DNA of 42,070 nucleotides from Mesorhizobium sp. L2C084A000 (GTDB taxonomy: Bacteria; Pseudomonadota; Alphaproteobacteria; Rhizobiales; Rhizobiaceae), in NCBI RefSeq assembly GCF_000502875.1, contig NZ_AYWX01000007.1, positions 104,488 to 146,557 of the forward strand. Reading direction: 5' to 3'. The notes under the pieces were generated by a model that did not search any database, was not told the DNA's origin, and worked only from the letters and a program-made list of their open reading frames with translations. Made by a program: the position numbers and the translations under genes. Positions 25,135 through 32,097 of the stretch are shown here, one piece after another. The number at the start of each line of letters is the position of its first letter. Positions within the stretch are counted from its first letter, which is position 1.

Positions 25135-25568
25135 TGGCTGACGGCCCGCTCCTGCGCGCTCTGTTTCGCTGCCATCTCTGGGCAAGCGCGCGGCTGATGC
25201 CGGTCCTTGTCACCAACCGGAGCTTCGAGGAGGTGCTCAAATGGGCGCCGCTCGCCTCGTCGACGCCCTATCGCGGTCTGCCGTCCGCCTACATCGTCGC
25301 GAGTGTCAACCGCGCCGTCCGCCATCCCTGGCTGATGCGTGACCGCAGGTGCCTGAGGGAGGGTCTGCTAGGTCATCGTTTCCTGCGCCTAGCCGGTTTC
25401 GATCCGGACCTGCGCTTCGGCGTCGATCCGCAGTCGATGCAAGCGCAGCGCCTGGCAGCGCATTGCTGGGTCTGCCTCGATGGCAGGCCGGTGGTCAGCG
25501 ACAAGCTTCCCGGCATGGTCGAAATCTATCGTCATCATGCCGATGCCGTAAAGGCGCGCCCCGCTTGA
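25134..25568 (+). CDS. Lasso-peptide B2-like transglutaminase-fold protease
   Basis: A 144-residue protein of the transglutaminase-like family that includes lasso B2 leader peptidases. The cysteine-histidine-aspartate triad is visible: C73 in DRRCLREGLLGHRF, H110 in AAHCWVCLDG and D116 a few residues on. The spacing and the R-x-L-L-x-R/H helix after the Cys are typical of B2. In lasso pathways B2 cuts off the leader after B1 (a PqqD-like RRE) delivers the precursor. The ATG overlaps the previous stop (TGATG), and the next gene starts inside its stop codon (TTGA). No cyclase (asparagine-synthetase-like) accompanies it, so the peptide cut may not be a lasso peptide. Confidence 0.82.
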   Translation: MADGPLLRALFRCHLWASARLMPVLVTNRSFEEVLKWAPLASSTPYRGLPSAYIVASVNRAVRHPWLMRDRRCLREGLLGHRFLRLAGFDPDLRFGVDPQSMQAQRLAAHCWVCLDGRPVVSDKLPGMVEIYRHHADAVKARPA

Positions 25569-26542
25569 CCAGACCTTCAGCCTGCTATGGCCTCAACGGC
25601 CTGATCCTTGGCATATCGGCCGAGCGCCCCGAGCTGTGGCAGGATTTCGACCGGATGCTGGGCAGCCTGCGTATCGCGGAACCCGTCGAGCCGGACTTTC
25701 GTCTCGAGATCGCCGAGACAGTCACCTTGGACGAGGCACCCAACGGATCCCTCGTCTTCGATGGCGAGGTGCCGGAGGATGGTCACTGCCGGATGATCGA
25801 GGATGGTGGTATCATCCATCTGGTCTTTCCCGAGCGTCAGACCGTTGCCATCAATGGCGTGGCGGGCTGGGCCGAACTCCGGATCCGCCCTGGCGCGAAA
25901 GCCGCGTGGACACCGGCAATGCTGGTGCTCGACGCCGCGCTCGACGCCGGTGGCCAGCATATGCTGCACACTGCCGGCTTGACGTTGCCGGACAGCGATG
26001 CGGTGGTGCTGATCCATGCTCCGAGCGGCACCGGCAAGACCACGACGTCGCTCGCGCTGGCAACACAGGGCTTTGGCCTCTGCTCCGACGACGCCATGAT
26101 CCTGAATGTCGCTTCTGGCAAGGTCGTCGCCTGGGGCTTGCCGCGCGCCGTAAAAATCCACCAGAAGACTGCCGAAATGATCCCGCAGGTGGCGCGATGC
26201 CTTGGCCAGACGTGGGATCGCAACAGCGAACAGCCCGTCCCGCTTGAAAGGCTGAGTGGGATCGTTCGGGTCGAAAACGCGACCGCCCGGCCGGTGGCGG
26301 CCCTCCTGCACCTGGCGCGTTCCGCCGACAGCCAGACCCGGCTCGTCGCCATGGCCGGGACCGACGCAATGGTGGCGCTGGCAGTGGACAATGTCCGCAC
26401 GGGCATGACCGGGCTGCTGCCCATGCAGAAGCGCCGGCTGGCGACCATCGGCGGGCTGGTCAATGCGGTGCCGACCTTCCGGCTGGAGGTGGGCGCGCGC
26501 CCGGCTGACGCTGCGGCGCTGATCAGCGCCACCCTGGATTGA
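25565..26542 (+). CDS. HPr-kinase-like P-loop kinase (HprK-related)
   Basis: A 325-residue kinase with the HprK/CcpA-kinase-type P-loop APSGTGKTTTSLALA (K158) followed by LCSDDAMILN, where the aspartates match the acidic metal-binding residues of HPr kinases. The N-terminal 140 residues are unrelated to classical HPr kinase and resemble the HprK-related kinases encoded beside PqqD-like proteins. In some lasso clusters a similar kinase phosphorylates the peptide C-terminus. The start is TTG 25565, sharing bases with the stop of the B2-like gene; the open frame upstream lies in that gene and is ignored. It ends seven bases from the convergent nucleotidyltransferase. The substrate is unknown. 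Confidence 0.82.
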   Translation: MTRPSACYGLNGLILGISAERPELWQDFDRMLGSLRIAEPVEPDFRLEIAETVTLDEAPNGSLVFDGEVPEDGHCRMIEDGGIIHLVFPERQTVAINGVAGWAELRIRPGAKAAWTPAMLVLDAALDAGGQHMLHTAGLTLPDSDAVVLIHAPSGTGKTTTSLALATQGFGLCSDDAMILNVASGKVVAWGLPRAVKIHQKTAEMIPQVARCLGQTWDRNSEQPVPLERLSGIVRVENATARPVAALLHLARSADSQTRLVAMAGTDAMVALAVDNVRTGMTGLLPMQKRRLATIGGLVNAVPTFRLEVGARPADAAALISATLD

Positions 26543-26549
26543 CGTCAAG

Positions 26550-27581
26550 TCAGGCTACTTGCGGCCTGGCCTTGGCCAATCTCTGGATCCACCGGAAGGC
26601 GTCGCGGCGCAGGCGCGAGCCCAGTCTGTCCCTGGAATTGACGCCGAGCAGCGTATTCGTGGTGATCAACCGCTTGGCCAGCCGTATCGAGAGATCGGGC
26701 TTGATCCGGGCGGCGAGTTCAAGCGCTCGGCTCTCCTTGAACAATTGGCCCGTCACATCGAGCACAACAGCCAGTTCGAGTTCGATGCCGGTCATGCGGG
26801 CAGCATCGAACAGGCATGTTTCCGCTTCCGGCGACTGCAGCGCCCGCACCCCTTGCAGCACGTCGACGCAAAGCTGCAGCCGGTGGAATTTGTGGCCGCC
26901 GGCGGCGTGAACGATGGCGATCGTCAGAAGAGCCGCCGGCGTGTCGGTCGCGTCGCCGTCAATGGCGCGCAATTCTGGGAAACCCAGCGACAGGCGCCGC
27001 CGCATGCCGGTGTCATGCACGAGGTCGCCATGCAGTTCGACCAGCAGGCTGGAATTCTCCTTTTCGAGCCATTTGAATTCCTGCAATTCGTAGGATTCGG
27101 CCTCGTTGCTGCCAAGCTCGAAGCCGCATGCCGCGATCACCCGGTTTGCCCTGGCCAGATTGGCGGGTTCGACGAGGATGTCGATATCGGTGAACGGCCT
27201 GTCGGCGACGTTGCGGTAGAGCTTTCGCGCGAAGGCCGGCCCCTTGACGATCCGCGCCGGAATATTGTCCGCCGCCAGTCCCTTCATGATGCGGTCGCCA
27301 TGATACTTCAACAGCATCGACTGGCCGGTGGCGATCGTCGCTTTCTGGCGCAGGTCCTCCAGTTTGTCTCCCAACTCCTGATCCGATGGCAGTTGCGCGT
27401 CGCCGCTGAGCTTGCGCAGCATGATCGGCAGGACGCCATGGAATTCGGCGTTGTCGAGCAGCGACATCAGCGTCTTTGCCGACAAATTATCGACGTCGAC
27501 AGTCGGCGCTTCCGGATCTGCGTAGCGCAGCAGCAGCTTTTCTTCGGCAGGGGTAAGCGGTGGCAGCATCAACCCGGACAA
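26550..27581 (-). CDS. Nucleotidyltransferase family protein (NTP_transf_5-like)
   Basis: A 343-residue member of the same family as the protein at 155-1285. VKGPAFARKLY precedes the metal site TDIDILVEP (D132, D134), and VELHGDLVHDTGM follows, as in the family. In lasso and related clusters a nucleotidyltransferase of this type accompanies the kinase, so this protein likely belongs functionally with the PqqD/B2/HprK-like cassette although it lies on the opposite strand, end to end with a 7-base gap. It starts 51 bases after the dhaK stop, so read-through from the dha operon is possible. The ATG at 27581 is kept; a second Met lies four codons in. Confidence 0.82.
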   Translation of the reverse strand: MSGLMLPPLTPAEEKLLLRYADPEAPTVDVDNLSAKTLMSLLDNAEFHGVLPIMLRKLSGDAQLPSDQELGDKLEDLRQKATIATGQSMLLKYHGDRIMKGLAADNIPARIVKGPAFARKLYRNVADRPFTDIDILVEPANLARANRVIAACGFELGSNEAESYELQEFKWLEKENSSLLVELHGDLVHDTGMRRRLSLGFPELRAIDGDATDTPAALLTIAIVHAAGGHKFHRLQLCVDVLQGVRALQSPEAETCLFDAARMTGIELELAVVLDVTGQLFKESRALELAARIKPDLSIRLAKRLITTNTLLGVNSRDRLGSRLRRDAFRWIQRLAKARPQVA

Positions 27582-27632
27582 TGTTGCGATTGAAGGGAAA
27601 GATGTTGCAGAAAAGCAGGGTGGAAGCCAGCT

Positions 27633-28619
27633 TTACATACCCCAGCGCAGCGCTGCCGTGTGTACCGGCGCATCCCAAAATCCGGTCGTCTCGTCGTCGA
27701 GCATGGTCAGCGTGATCGAGCAGCCGGCCATGTCGAGCGAAGTGACGTAGCAGCCGACCAGCGAACGGGCCACCGTCACGCCACGCTTCTCGAAGATCAG
27801 CCGTGCGCTGTTGTACATCAGATAGAGTTCCATCAGCGGCGTGCCGCCGAAGCCGTTGACGAACAGCAGCGCCGGGCCTTTCGCCTTGTCGCCGAGATCG
27901 CCCAGGATCGCGGCACAAATCTCCTGCGCGATCGCATCGGCGCTTTTCAACGTGTCGCGCCGGCGGCCGGGCTCGCCATGGATGCCGACGCCGAATTCCA
28001 TCTCGCCGTCGCCGATGCCGAAAGTCGGCTTGCCCGCCGCCGGCACCGTGCAACTGGTCAGCGCCACGCCCATCGAGCGGGTTGCCGTGTTGACGCGGTC
28101 GCCCAGCGCCTTCAACGGCGCCAGCGCCAGGCCATGTTCGGCCGCCGCGCCGACGATCTTTTCCACCACCAGCGTGCCGGCGACGCCACGCCGGCCCGTC
28201 GTATAAGAAGAATTCTCGACGGCGACATCGTCATTGGTCACGATCTGCTGGACGCCGTCCGACATCTCGGCCGCCATGTCGAAGTTCATCACGTCGCCCT
28301 CATAGTTCTTGACGATGAACAGGCAGCCGGCGCCGGTGTCGACGGCTTGCGCCGCCGCCAGCATCTGGTCCGGTGTCGGCGAGGTGAACACCTGGCCGGG
28401 GCAGGCGGCGTCCAGCATGCCGTGACCGACAAAGCCGCCATGCAGCGGCTCGTGGCCGGAGCCGCCGCCCGAGATCAGCGCCACCTTGCCCGGCCGCAAG
28501 GTCTTGCGCCGGATGAATTTGTGCGCGTCGCCAAGCACCAGGATGTCGGCATGGGCGGCCACGAATCCGTCGAGGCTCTCGGTCAGCACCGTGTCCACCG
28601 AGTTCATGAACTTCTTCAC
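27633..28619 (-). CDS. dhaK: Dihydroxyacetone kinase subunit DhaK
   Basis: A 328-residue substrate-binding subunit of the PEP-dependent dihydroxyacetone kinase. The substrate forms a covalent hemiaminal with H214 in MEFGVGIHGEPG. SGGGSGHEPLHGGFVGHGMLDAACPG, VKNYEGDVMNFD and TNDDVAVENSSYTTGRRG are all typical. The start is a GTG at 28619 with GGAGGAG six bases upstream, matching the MKKLIN start of E. coli DhaK (VKKFMN here); the frame runs upstream to 28649 without a site. It is the last gene of the long operon, separated from the preceding gene by 89 bases that hold a palindromic repeat. It acts with DhaL and the split DhaM relay. Confidence 0.94.
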   Translation of the reverse strand: MKKFMNSVDTVLTESLDGFVAAHADILVLGDAHKFIRRKTLRPGKVALISGGGSGHEPLHGGFVGHGMLDAACPGQVFTSPTPDQMLAAAQAVDTGAGCLFIVKNYEGDVMNFDMAAEMSDGVQQIVTNDDVAVENSSYTTGRRGVAGTLVVEKIVGAAAEHGLALAPLKALGDRVNTATRSMGVALTSCTVPAAGKPTFGIGDGEMEFGVGIHGEPGRRRDTLKSADAIAQEICAAILGDLGDKAKGPALLFVNGFGGTPLMELYLMYNSARLIFEKRGVTVARSLVGCYVTSLDMAGCSITLTMLDDETTGFWDAPVHTAALRWGM

Positions 28620-28650
28620 GATCGTCTCCTCCGGAAATAGGCCTTCCAAA

Positions 28651-28704
28651 CAATTCCAGGAAAAGTGTGTCGCGTTTTTTCCGGAATTGCGTAAAACAAA
28701 GCGT
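28651..28704. repeat. Rhizobial intergenic palindromic element inside the dha operon
   Basis: CAATTCCAGGAAAAGTGTG, then GGAATTG at 28683-28689 and the tail CGTAAAACAAAGCG. The first 19 bases match the element at 8692-8756 in reverse orientation. Within the operon it can form an mRNA hairpin before dhaK, possibly lowering or stabilising expression of the last gene. Confidence 0.75.
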
Positions 28705-28708
28705 TCGA

Positions 28709-29131
28709 TCAGCTACCCTTGCCAGTGATGCTGGTGATCTTCTGGATGAAGTCGTTTACCGCTTTGTCGAGCGCGGCGTTCTGCTTGTCGTCGCCGAAAT
28801 CCGGCACGATCAGCGAGACATGCCGCGTCTTGCGCATGCCTGATGCGATCGAAATTTTTCCCGGATGCGCCTGATGGTAGGCGGCGAGAAACTGGTCACG
28901 CTCGGCCGGGCTGAAATGGCACACCGAAAAGATAGCCGGCAAATGTTTTGACGGAATCGGGATCGAATAGGCCGGGCTGGAAATCTGCGTGACGAAGCTG
29001 CGGTGCTTGCCAAGCGCATCGGCAAGGCGCTGGCGCATGCCGGATGGGCGCTGGTCGATGACGTGCGACAGGATCGTCTTGTAGGCGCGGATCGCCTCCT
29101 CGGAGCCAGGTTCGGGTTTGATGTCGACCAT
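28709..29131 (-). CDS. Small helical protein, possible helix-turn-helix regulator
   Basis: A 140-residue protein I do not recognise. MRQRLADALGKHRSFVTQI followed by PIPSKHLPAIFSVCHF reads like a helix-turn-helix of the XRE type (RLAxxLGxxRSFVSQ), where the second helix would contact DNA. The N-terminus and C-terminus are acidic and helical. No signal peptide. The open frame extends upstream into the Enzyme I gene, but ATG 29131 lies 11 bases after the Enzyme I stop and is the only sensible start. Its position between Enzyme I and DhaK suggests a regulator or accessory protein of the dihydroxyacetone kinase system. The HTH reading is an inference. Confidence 0.65.
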   Translation of the reverse strand: MVDIKPEPGSEEAIRAYKTILSHVIDQRPSGMRQRLADALGKHRSFVTQISSPAYSIPIPSKHLPAIFSVCHFSPAERDQFLAAYHQAHPGKISIASGMRKTRHVSLIVPDFGDDKQNAALDKAVNDFIQKITSITGKGS

Positions 29132-29142
29132 GCCAGCCGCGC

Positions 29143-30729
29143 CTAGACAGAAACGTCCGCGATGGCTGCCTTGGCCATGGCGAGTTGCGCCGGAGCGACG
29201 GAAAGATCGCGCAGGCCGGCCTCGAGCAGTGACGGTATCGAGGCGGGATCGCCGCCGGCATCGCCGCACAGGCTGACCGGTATTTTTTCTCGTTCGCCAA
29301 ACGCGGTCACGGCAGCGATCAGCCGCAGCACGGCTGGATGACGGACCGAATTGAGATGGGCCACGGCAGCGTTGTCGCGGGCGGCCGCCATGACATATTG
29401 GGTGAGGTCGTTGGAACCGATCGAGAAGAAGGCGGCCTCTGTAAAGGCTTCCGGCACGATCGCCACCGAAGGCACCTCGACCATGATGCCGAGCGGCGGC
29501 ATCTTGTTCGCGATACCGCGCGCGGCAAGTGCTGCCTGTTCCTCGGCGAACATCGCCGCAGCCTGTCGGTATTCCTCCACAATGGCGATCATCGGGAACA
29601 TCACTTTCAGACTGCCATGCACGGCGGCGCGCAGCAGCGCACGGATCTGTACACGAAACACCTCCGGTCTTGCCAGCGACAGCCTGATTCCGCGTTGGCC
29701 GAGGAACGGATTGCTCTCGTCGACCGTGAAGCCTGGCACCGGCTTGTCGCCGCCGGCATCGACGGTGCGGATCGTCACCGGCTTGTCGCCGGCCCACTCC
29801 AGCACCTTGCGGTAGGCGCGATACTGCGTCTCCTCATCCGGCAGCGACTTGCCGAACAGGAATTCGGTGCGCATCAGGCCGACACCGTCGCAGGTGGCGA
29901 TGTCGATGCCGTCGACTTCGGACGGGTCGGCGATGTTGACCTGCACGCGTACCGGCGTGCCGGTCCTGGTCGCCGCCGGCCGCGCCAGGAAAGTCCCGGC
30001 TTGGTCGCGGCGCACCGTGAACGACGAAGACAATTGGCGGAAGGCGTCGATTTCAGCCTTGGACGGCAACAGCACGATGCCGCCATGTTCGGCATCGAGC
30101 AGTACAATGCCGGCAAAGTGAGCCGGCAAAGCACCAAGCCCGACTATCATGGGCACGCCGCGCGAGCGCGCCAGCATGGCGACGTGGCTGGCTGTGCTGC
30201 CCGCCTTCAGCGCGATGCCGCCGCCGCTGCTCCAGTCGGTTTCGAGAAAGCGCGTCGGCGCGATGTCCTCGCCGTAGAGAATGGCGCCGGCTGGAACCTG
30301 GACGTCACCAGCCTCGGTCAGTGCCCGCAGCACCTGATCCCTGATGTCGCGTATGTCGGCGGCACGTGCGCGAAAGTAATCCTGGTCGGAAGCATCGTAG
30401 CCGGCGATTTCGGCGTCGAGCGCCTGCCGCCATGCCTGATCGGCCGGCTGGCCGGCGTGGATAGCGGCAAAGGCCAGGCTGCTCAGCGCATCATCTTCCA
30501 GCATGGCGATCTGGAACTCGAGGATGTCGGCGGCGTCGCCTTCAGCCGCGTCTATCAATGCGGTGAGGCGGCCCGCCGCGATGGCGATTGCGGTTTCGAG
30601 CGCCGCCTTCTCGTCGTCGGCCGTTTCTTTGCCGACATAGGAGCCGACAGTCTGGTCGAGATCGAACAGCGGCCCTTCGGCATAGCCGGCCGAGGCCGAA
30701 ATGCCTTGCAGCCTAAGCGGTTCGGACAT
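29143..30729 (-). CDS. PTS Enzyme I-like phosphotransferase of the dha system
   Basis: A 528-residue PEP-protein phosphotransferase. H182 in KAGSTASHVAMLARSRGVP is the phosphorylated histidine. The PEP-binding barrel has GLMRTEFLF, GQRGIRLSL, GSNDLTQYVMAAARDN and SLCGDAGGDP with the catalytic cysteine, so the enzyme appears complete. In E. coli the Enzyme I part of DhaM is a truncated fusion domain; here it is a full protein with its own gene. It starts at ATG 30729, overlapping the HPr gene by 17 bases. It would pass phosphate from PEP to the HPr of the next gene, then DhaM IIA, then DhaL-ADP. Confidence 0.92.
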   Translation of the reverse strand: MSEPLRLQGISASAGYAEGPLFDLDQTVGSYVGKETADDEKAALETAIAIAAGRLTALIDAAEGDAADILEFQIAMLEDDALSSLAFAAIHAGQPADQAWRQALDAEIAGYDASDQDYFRARAADIRDIRDQVLRALTEAGDVQVPAGAILYGEDIAPTRFLETDWSSGGGIALKAGSTASHVAMLARSRGVPMIVGLGALPAHFAGIVLLDAEHGGIVLLPSKAEIDAFRQLSSSFTVRRDQAGTFLARPAATRTGTPVRVQVNIADPSEVDGIDIATCDGVGLMRTEFLFGKSLPDEETQYRAYRKVLEWAGDKPVTIRTVDAGGDKPVPGFTVDESNPFLGQRGIRLSLARPEVFRVQIRALLRAAVHGSLKVMFPMIAIVEEYRQAAAMFAEEQAALAARGIANKMPPLGIMVEVPSVAIVPEAFTEAAFFSIGSNDLTQYVMAAARDNAAVAHLNSVRHPAVLRLIAAVTAFGEREKIPVSLCGDAGGDPASIPSLLEAGLRDLSVAPAQLAMAKAAIADVSV

Positions 30730-31015
30730 GGTCCGTGCCTTCGTCGAAATCGCGGCGCACCAGCTCGACCAGCGCATCGACGGCATCATCGGCGCCGTCG
30801 CCGCTGGCCCTGATATGCAGCAGCGTGCCTTTCGGCGCCTTGGCCGCCATCACCTTGACGATGCTCTTGGCGTCGAACCATGGCCCGTTGGCGGCCAGCG
30901 CTATTTCCACCTCGGCGGCGAAAGTCTTGGCCAGCTTGGTGAACTTCACCGAAGGACGCGCGTGCAGGCCCACCTCGTGGGTGACGACAACGGTCGCTTC
31001 GGCGGATGCGGACAT
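30713..31015 (-). CDS. HPr-like phosphocarrier of the dha system
   Basis: A 100-residue phosphocarrier. H18 in EVGLHARPSVKFTKLA is the phosphorylated histidine, and the regulatory serine sits in DAKSIVKVMAAKAPKG. The preferred start is ATG 31015 with GGAAG upstream; a GTG at 31036 directly after the previous stop gives 107 residues. The 3' end overlaps the Enzyme I gene by 17 bases. In E. coli this domain lies in the middle of DhaM; here the order IIA-HPr-EI is kept as three consecutive genes, which supports the idea of a split DhaM. Confidence 0.92.
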   Translation of the reverse strand: MSASAEATVVVTHEVGLHARPSVKFTKLAKTFAAEVEIALAANGPWFDAKSIVKVMAAKAPKGTLLHIRASGDGADDAVDALVELVRRDFDEGTDHVRTA

Positions 31016-31036
31016 GTCTTCAAGCTTCCCGTTCAC

Positions 31037-31426
31037 TCACGACGGCGACAATTCGTGCGCCGTCGCCACCACTTCCCTGAGCGAGGCGCCGCCTGAGGCC
31101 TCGGTCGCCGCCATCACCGCGCCTTCGACGATCGGGGCGTTGCAGACGATGATCTTGTGCGAGCGTGGCTCGCCGATCATCTCCACCGCCATTTCCGAGT
31201 TGGTCTCGGCACCGCCGAGATCGACCAGAATGGCGACACCGGCTTCCGACCAGGCCTTGTCGATGGCGCCCATGATCGCCTCGACATTGGTGCCGAGCCC
31301 GCCATGGCCGTTTCCGCCGCACCATGCAAGCGGCACTTCGTCGCCCACCATCTGGCGCACCATGTCGGCCGTGCCCTCGGCAACCAGCGGCGAATGCGAA
31401 ACGATGACGATGCCGACATTGCTCAT
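31037..31426 (-). CDS. dhaM: DhaM, IIA-type phosphotransferase subunit
   Basis: A 129-residue IIA domain. GIVIVSHSPLVAEG holds the phosphorylated H11, and DLGGAETNSEMAVEMI is typical of DhaM. It takes phosphate from HPr and passes it to ADP bound on DhaL. Unlike E. coli DhaM (about 470 residues) only the first domain is present here; HPr and Enzyme I follow as separate genes. Its ATG overlaps the DhaL stop (ATGA). Single-domain DhaM proteins are known in Gram-positive bacteria, which use the general HPr; here a dedicated HPr is next door. Confidence 0.93.
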   Translation of the reverse strand: MSNVGIVIVSHSPLVAEGTADMVRQMVGDEVPLAWCGGNGHGGLGTNVEAIMGAIDKAWSEAGVAILVDLGGAETNSEMAVEMIGEPRSHKIIVCNAPIVEGAVMAATEASGGASLREVVATAHELSPS

Positions 31427-32094
31427 GGCTGACCTTCCAACGTTTCGACGATCGTGCGCACCAGAAGCGCGGTCGAACGTGCACCGGCATCCATGTGGCC
31501 GATCGAGCGGTCGCCAAGGAACGAGGCGCGGCCACGCAAGGCTTTCATAGGCACGGTCGCCTCGGCCGCCGCGTCGGCGATATCGGCGATTTCAAGAGCT
31601 GTCTTTCCCTGCAGCAGCGCGTCATGCACCGGCTGCAGCACGTCGAGCAGGGTTTTTTGTCCGATCTGCGATTTGCCCCGCGCGGCCACCGCTTCGATCG
31701 CCTTGCCGAACGCTGCCGTCAGATTGGCGCGATTAGGCGCCGCTGAAATCTCCTTGCCGAGCGCCAGGAACAGGGTGCCGAATAGCGGGCCGGAGGCGCC
31801 GCCGACCGTCATCACCAGCTTGGTGCCGATCGCCTTCAGGGCATCGGGCAGCGGTTTGGCCGAAAATGCTTCGGCTTCGGCGCGCACGGCCTCGAAGCCG
31901 CGCTTCATGTTCAGCCCGTGGTCGCCGTCGCCGATCGCCTGGTCGAGCGCCGTCAACTCCTCGGCGTGAGCGGCAATGGTATCCGCAGCGGCCGCGATCA
32001 GCCGGGCAAGGTTCAATGCCGCCATGTCACCCGCATTCCCGGTTTCCATGCCGCCCGCAGTATCGAAAGAACGCTCATTCGACAACTGGAGCAT
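31423..32094 (-). CDS. dhaL: Dihydroxyacetone kinase subunit DhaL
   Basis: A 223-residue ADP-binding subunit. LDQAIGDGDHGLNMKRGF supplies the aspartates that hold Mg and ADP, and GGASGPLFGTLF is the nucleotide loop. DhaL carries ADP as a bound cofactor and phosphorylates dihydroxyacetone on DhaK. The longest start, ATG 32094, is only three bases after the stop of the fused kinase and lacks a good site; Met at 32025 (MAALNLARL) matches the length of E. coli DhaL and may be the true start. It overlaps dhaM by four bases. Confidence 0.93.
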   Translation of the reverse strand: MLQLSNERSFDTAGGMETGNAGDMAALNLARLIAAAADTIAAHAEELTALDQAIGDGDHGLNMKRGFEAVRAEAEAFSAKPLPDALKAIGTKLVMTVGGASGPLFGTLFLALGKEISAAPNRANLTAAFGKAIEAVAARGKSQIGQKTLLDVLQPVHDALLQGKTALEIADIADAAAEATVPMKALRGRASFLGDRSIGHMDAGARSTALLVRTIVETLEGQP

Positions 32095-32097
32095 GAA

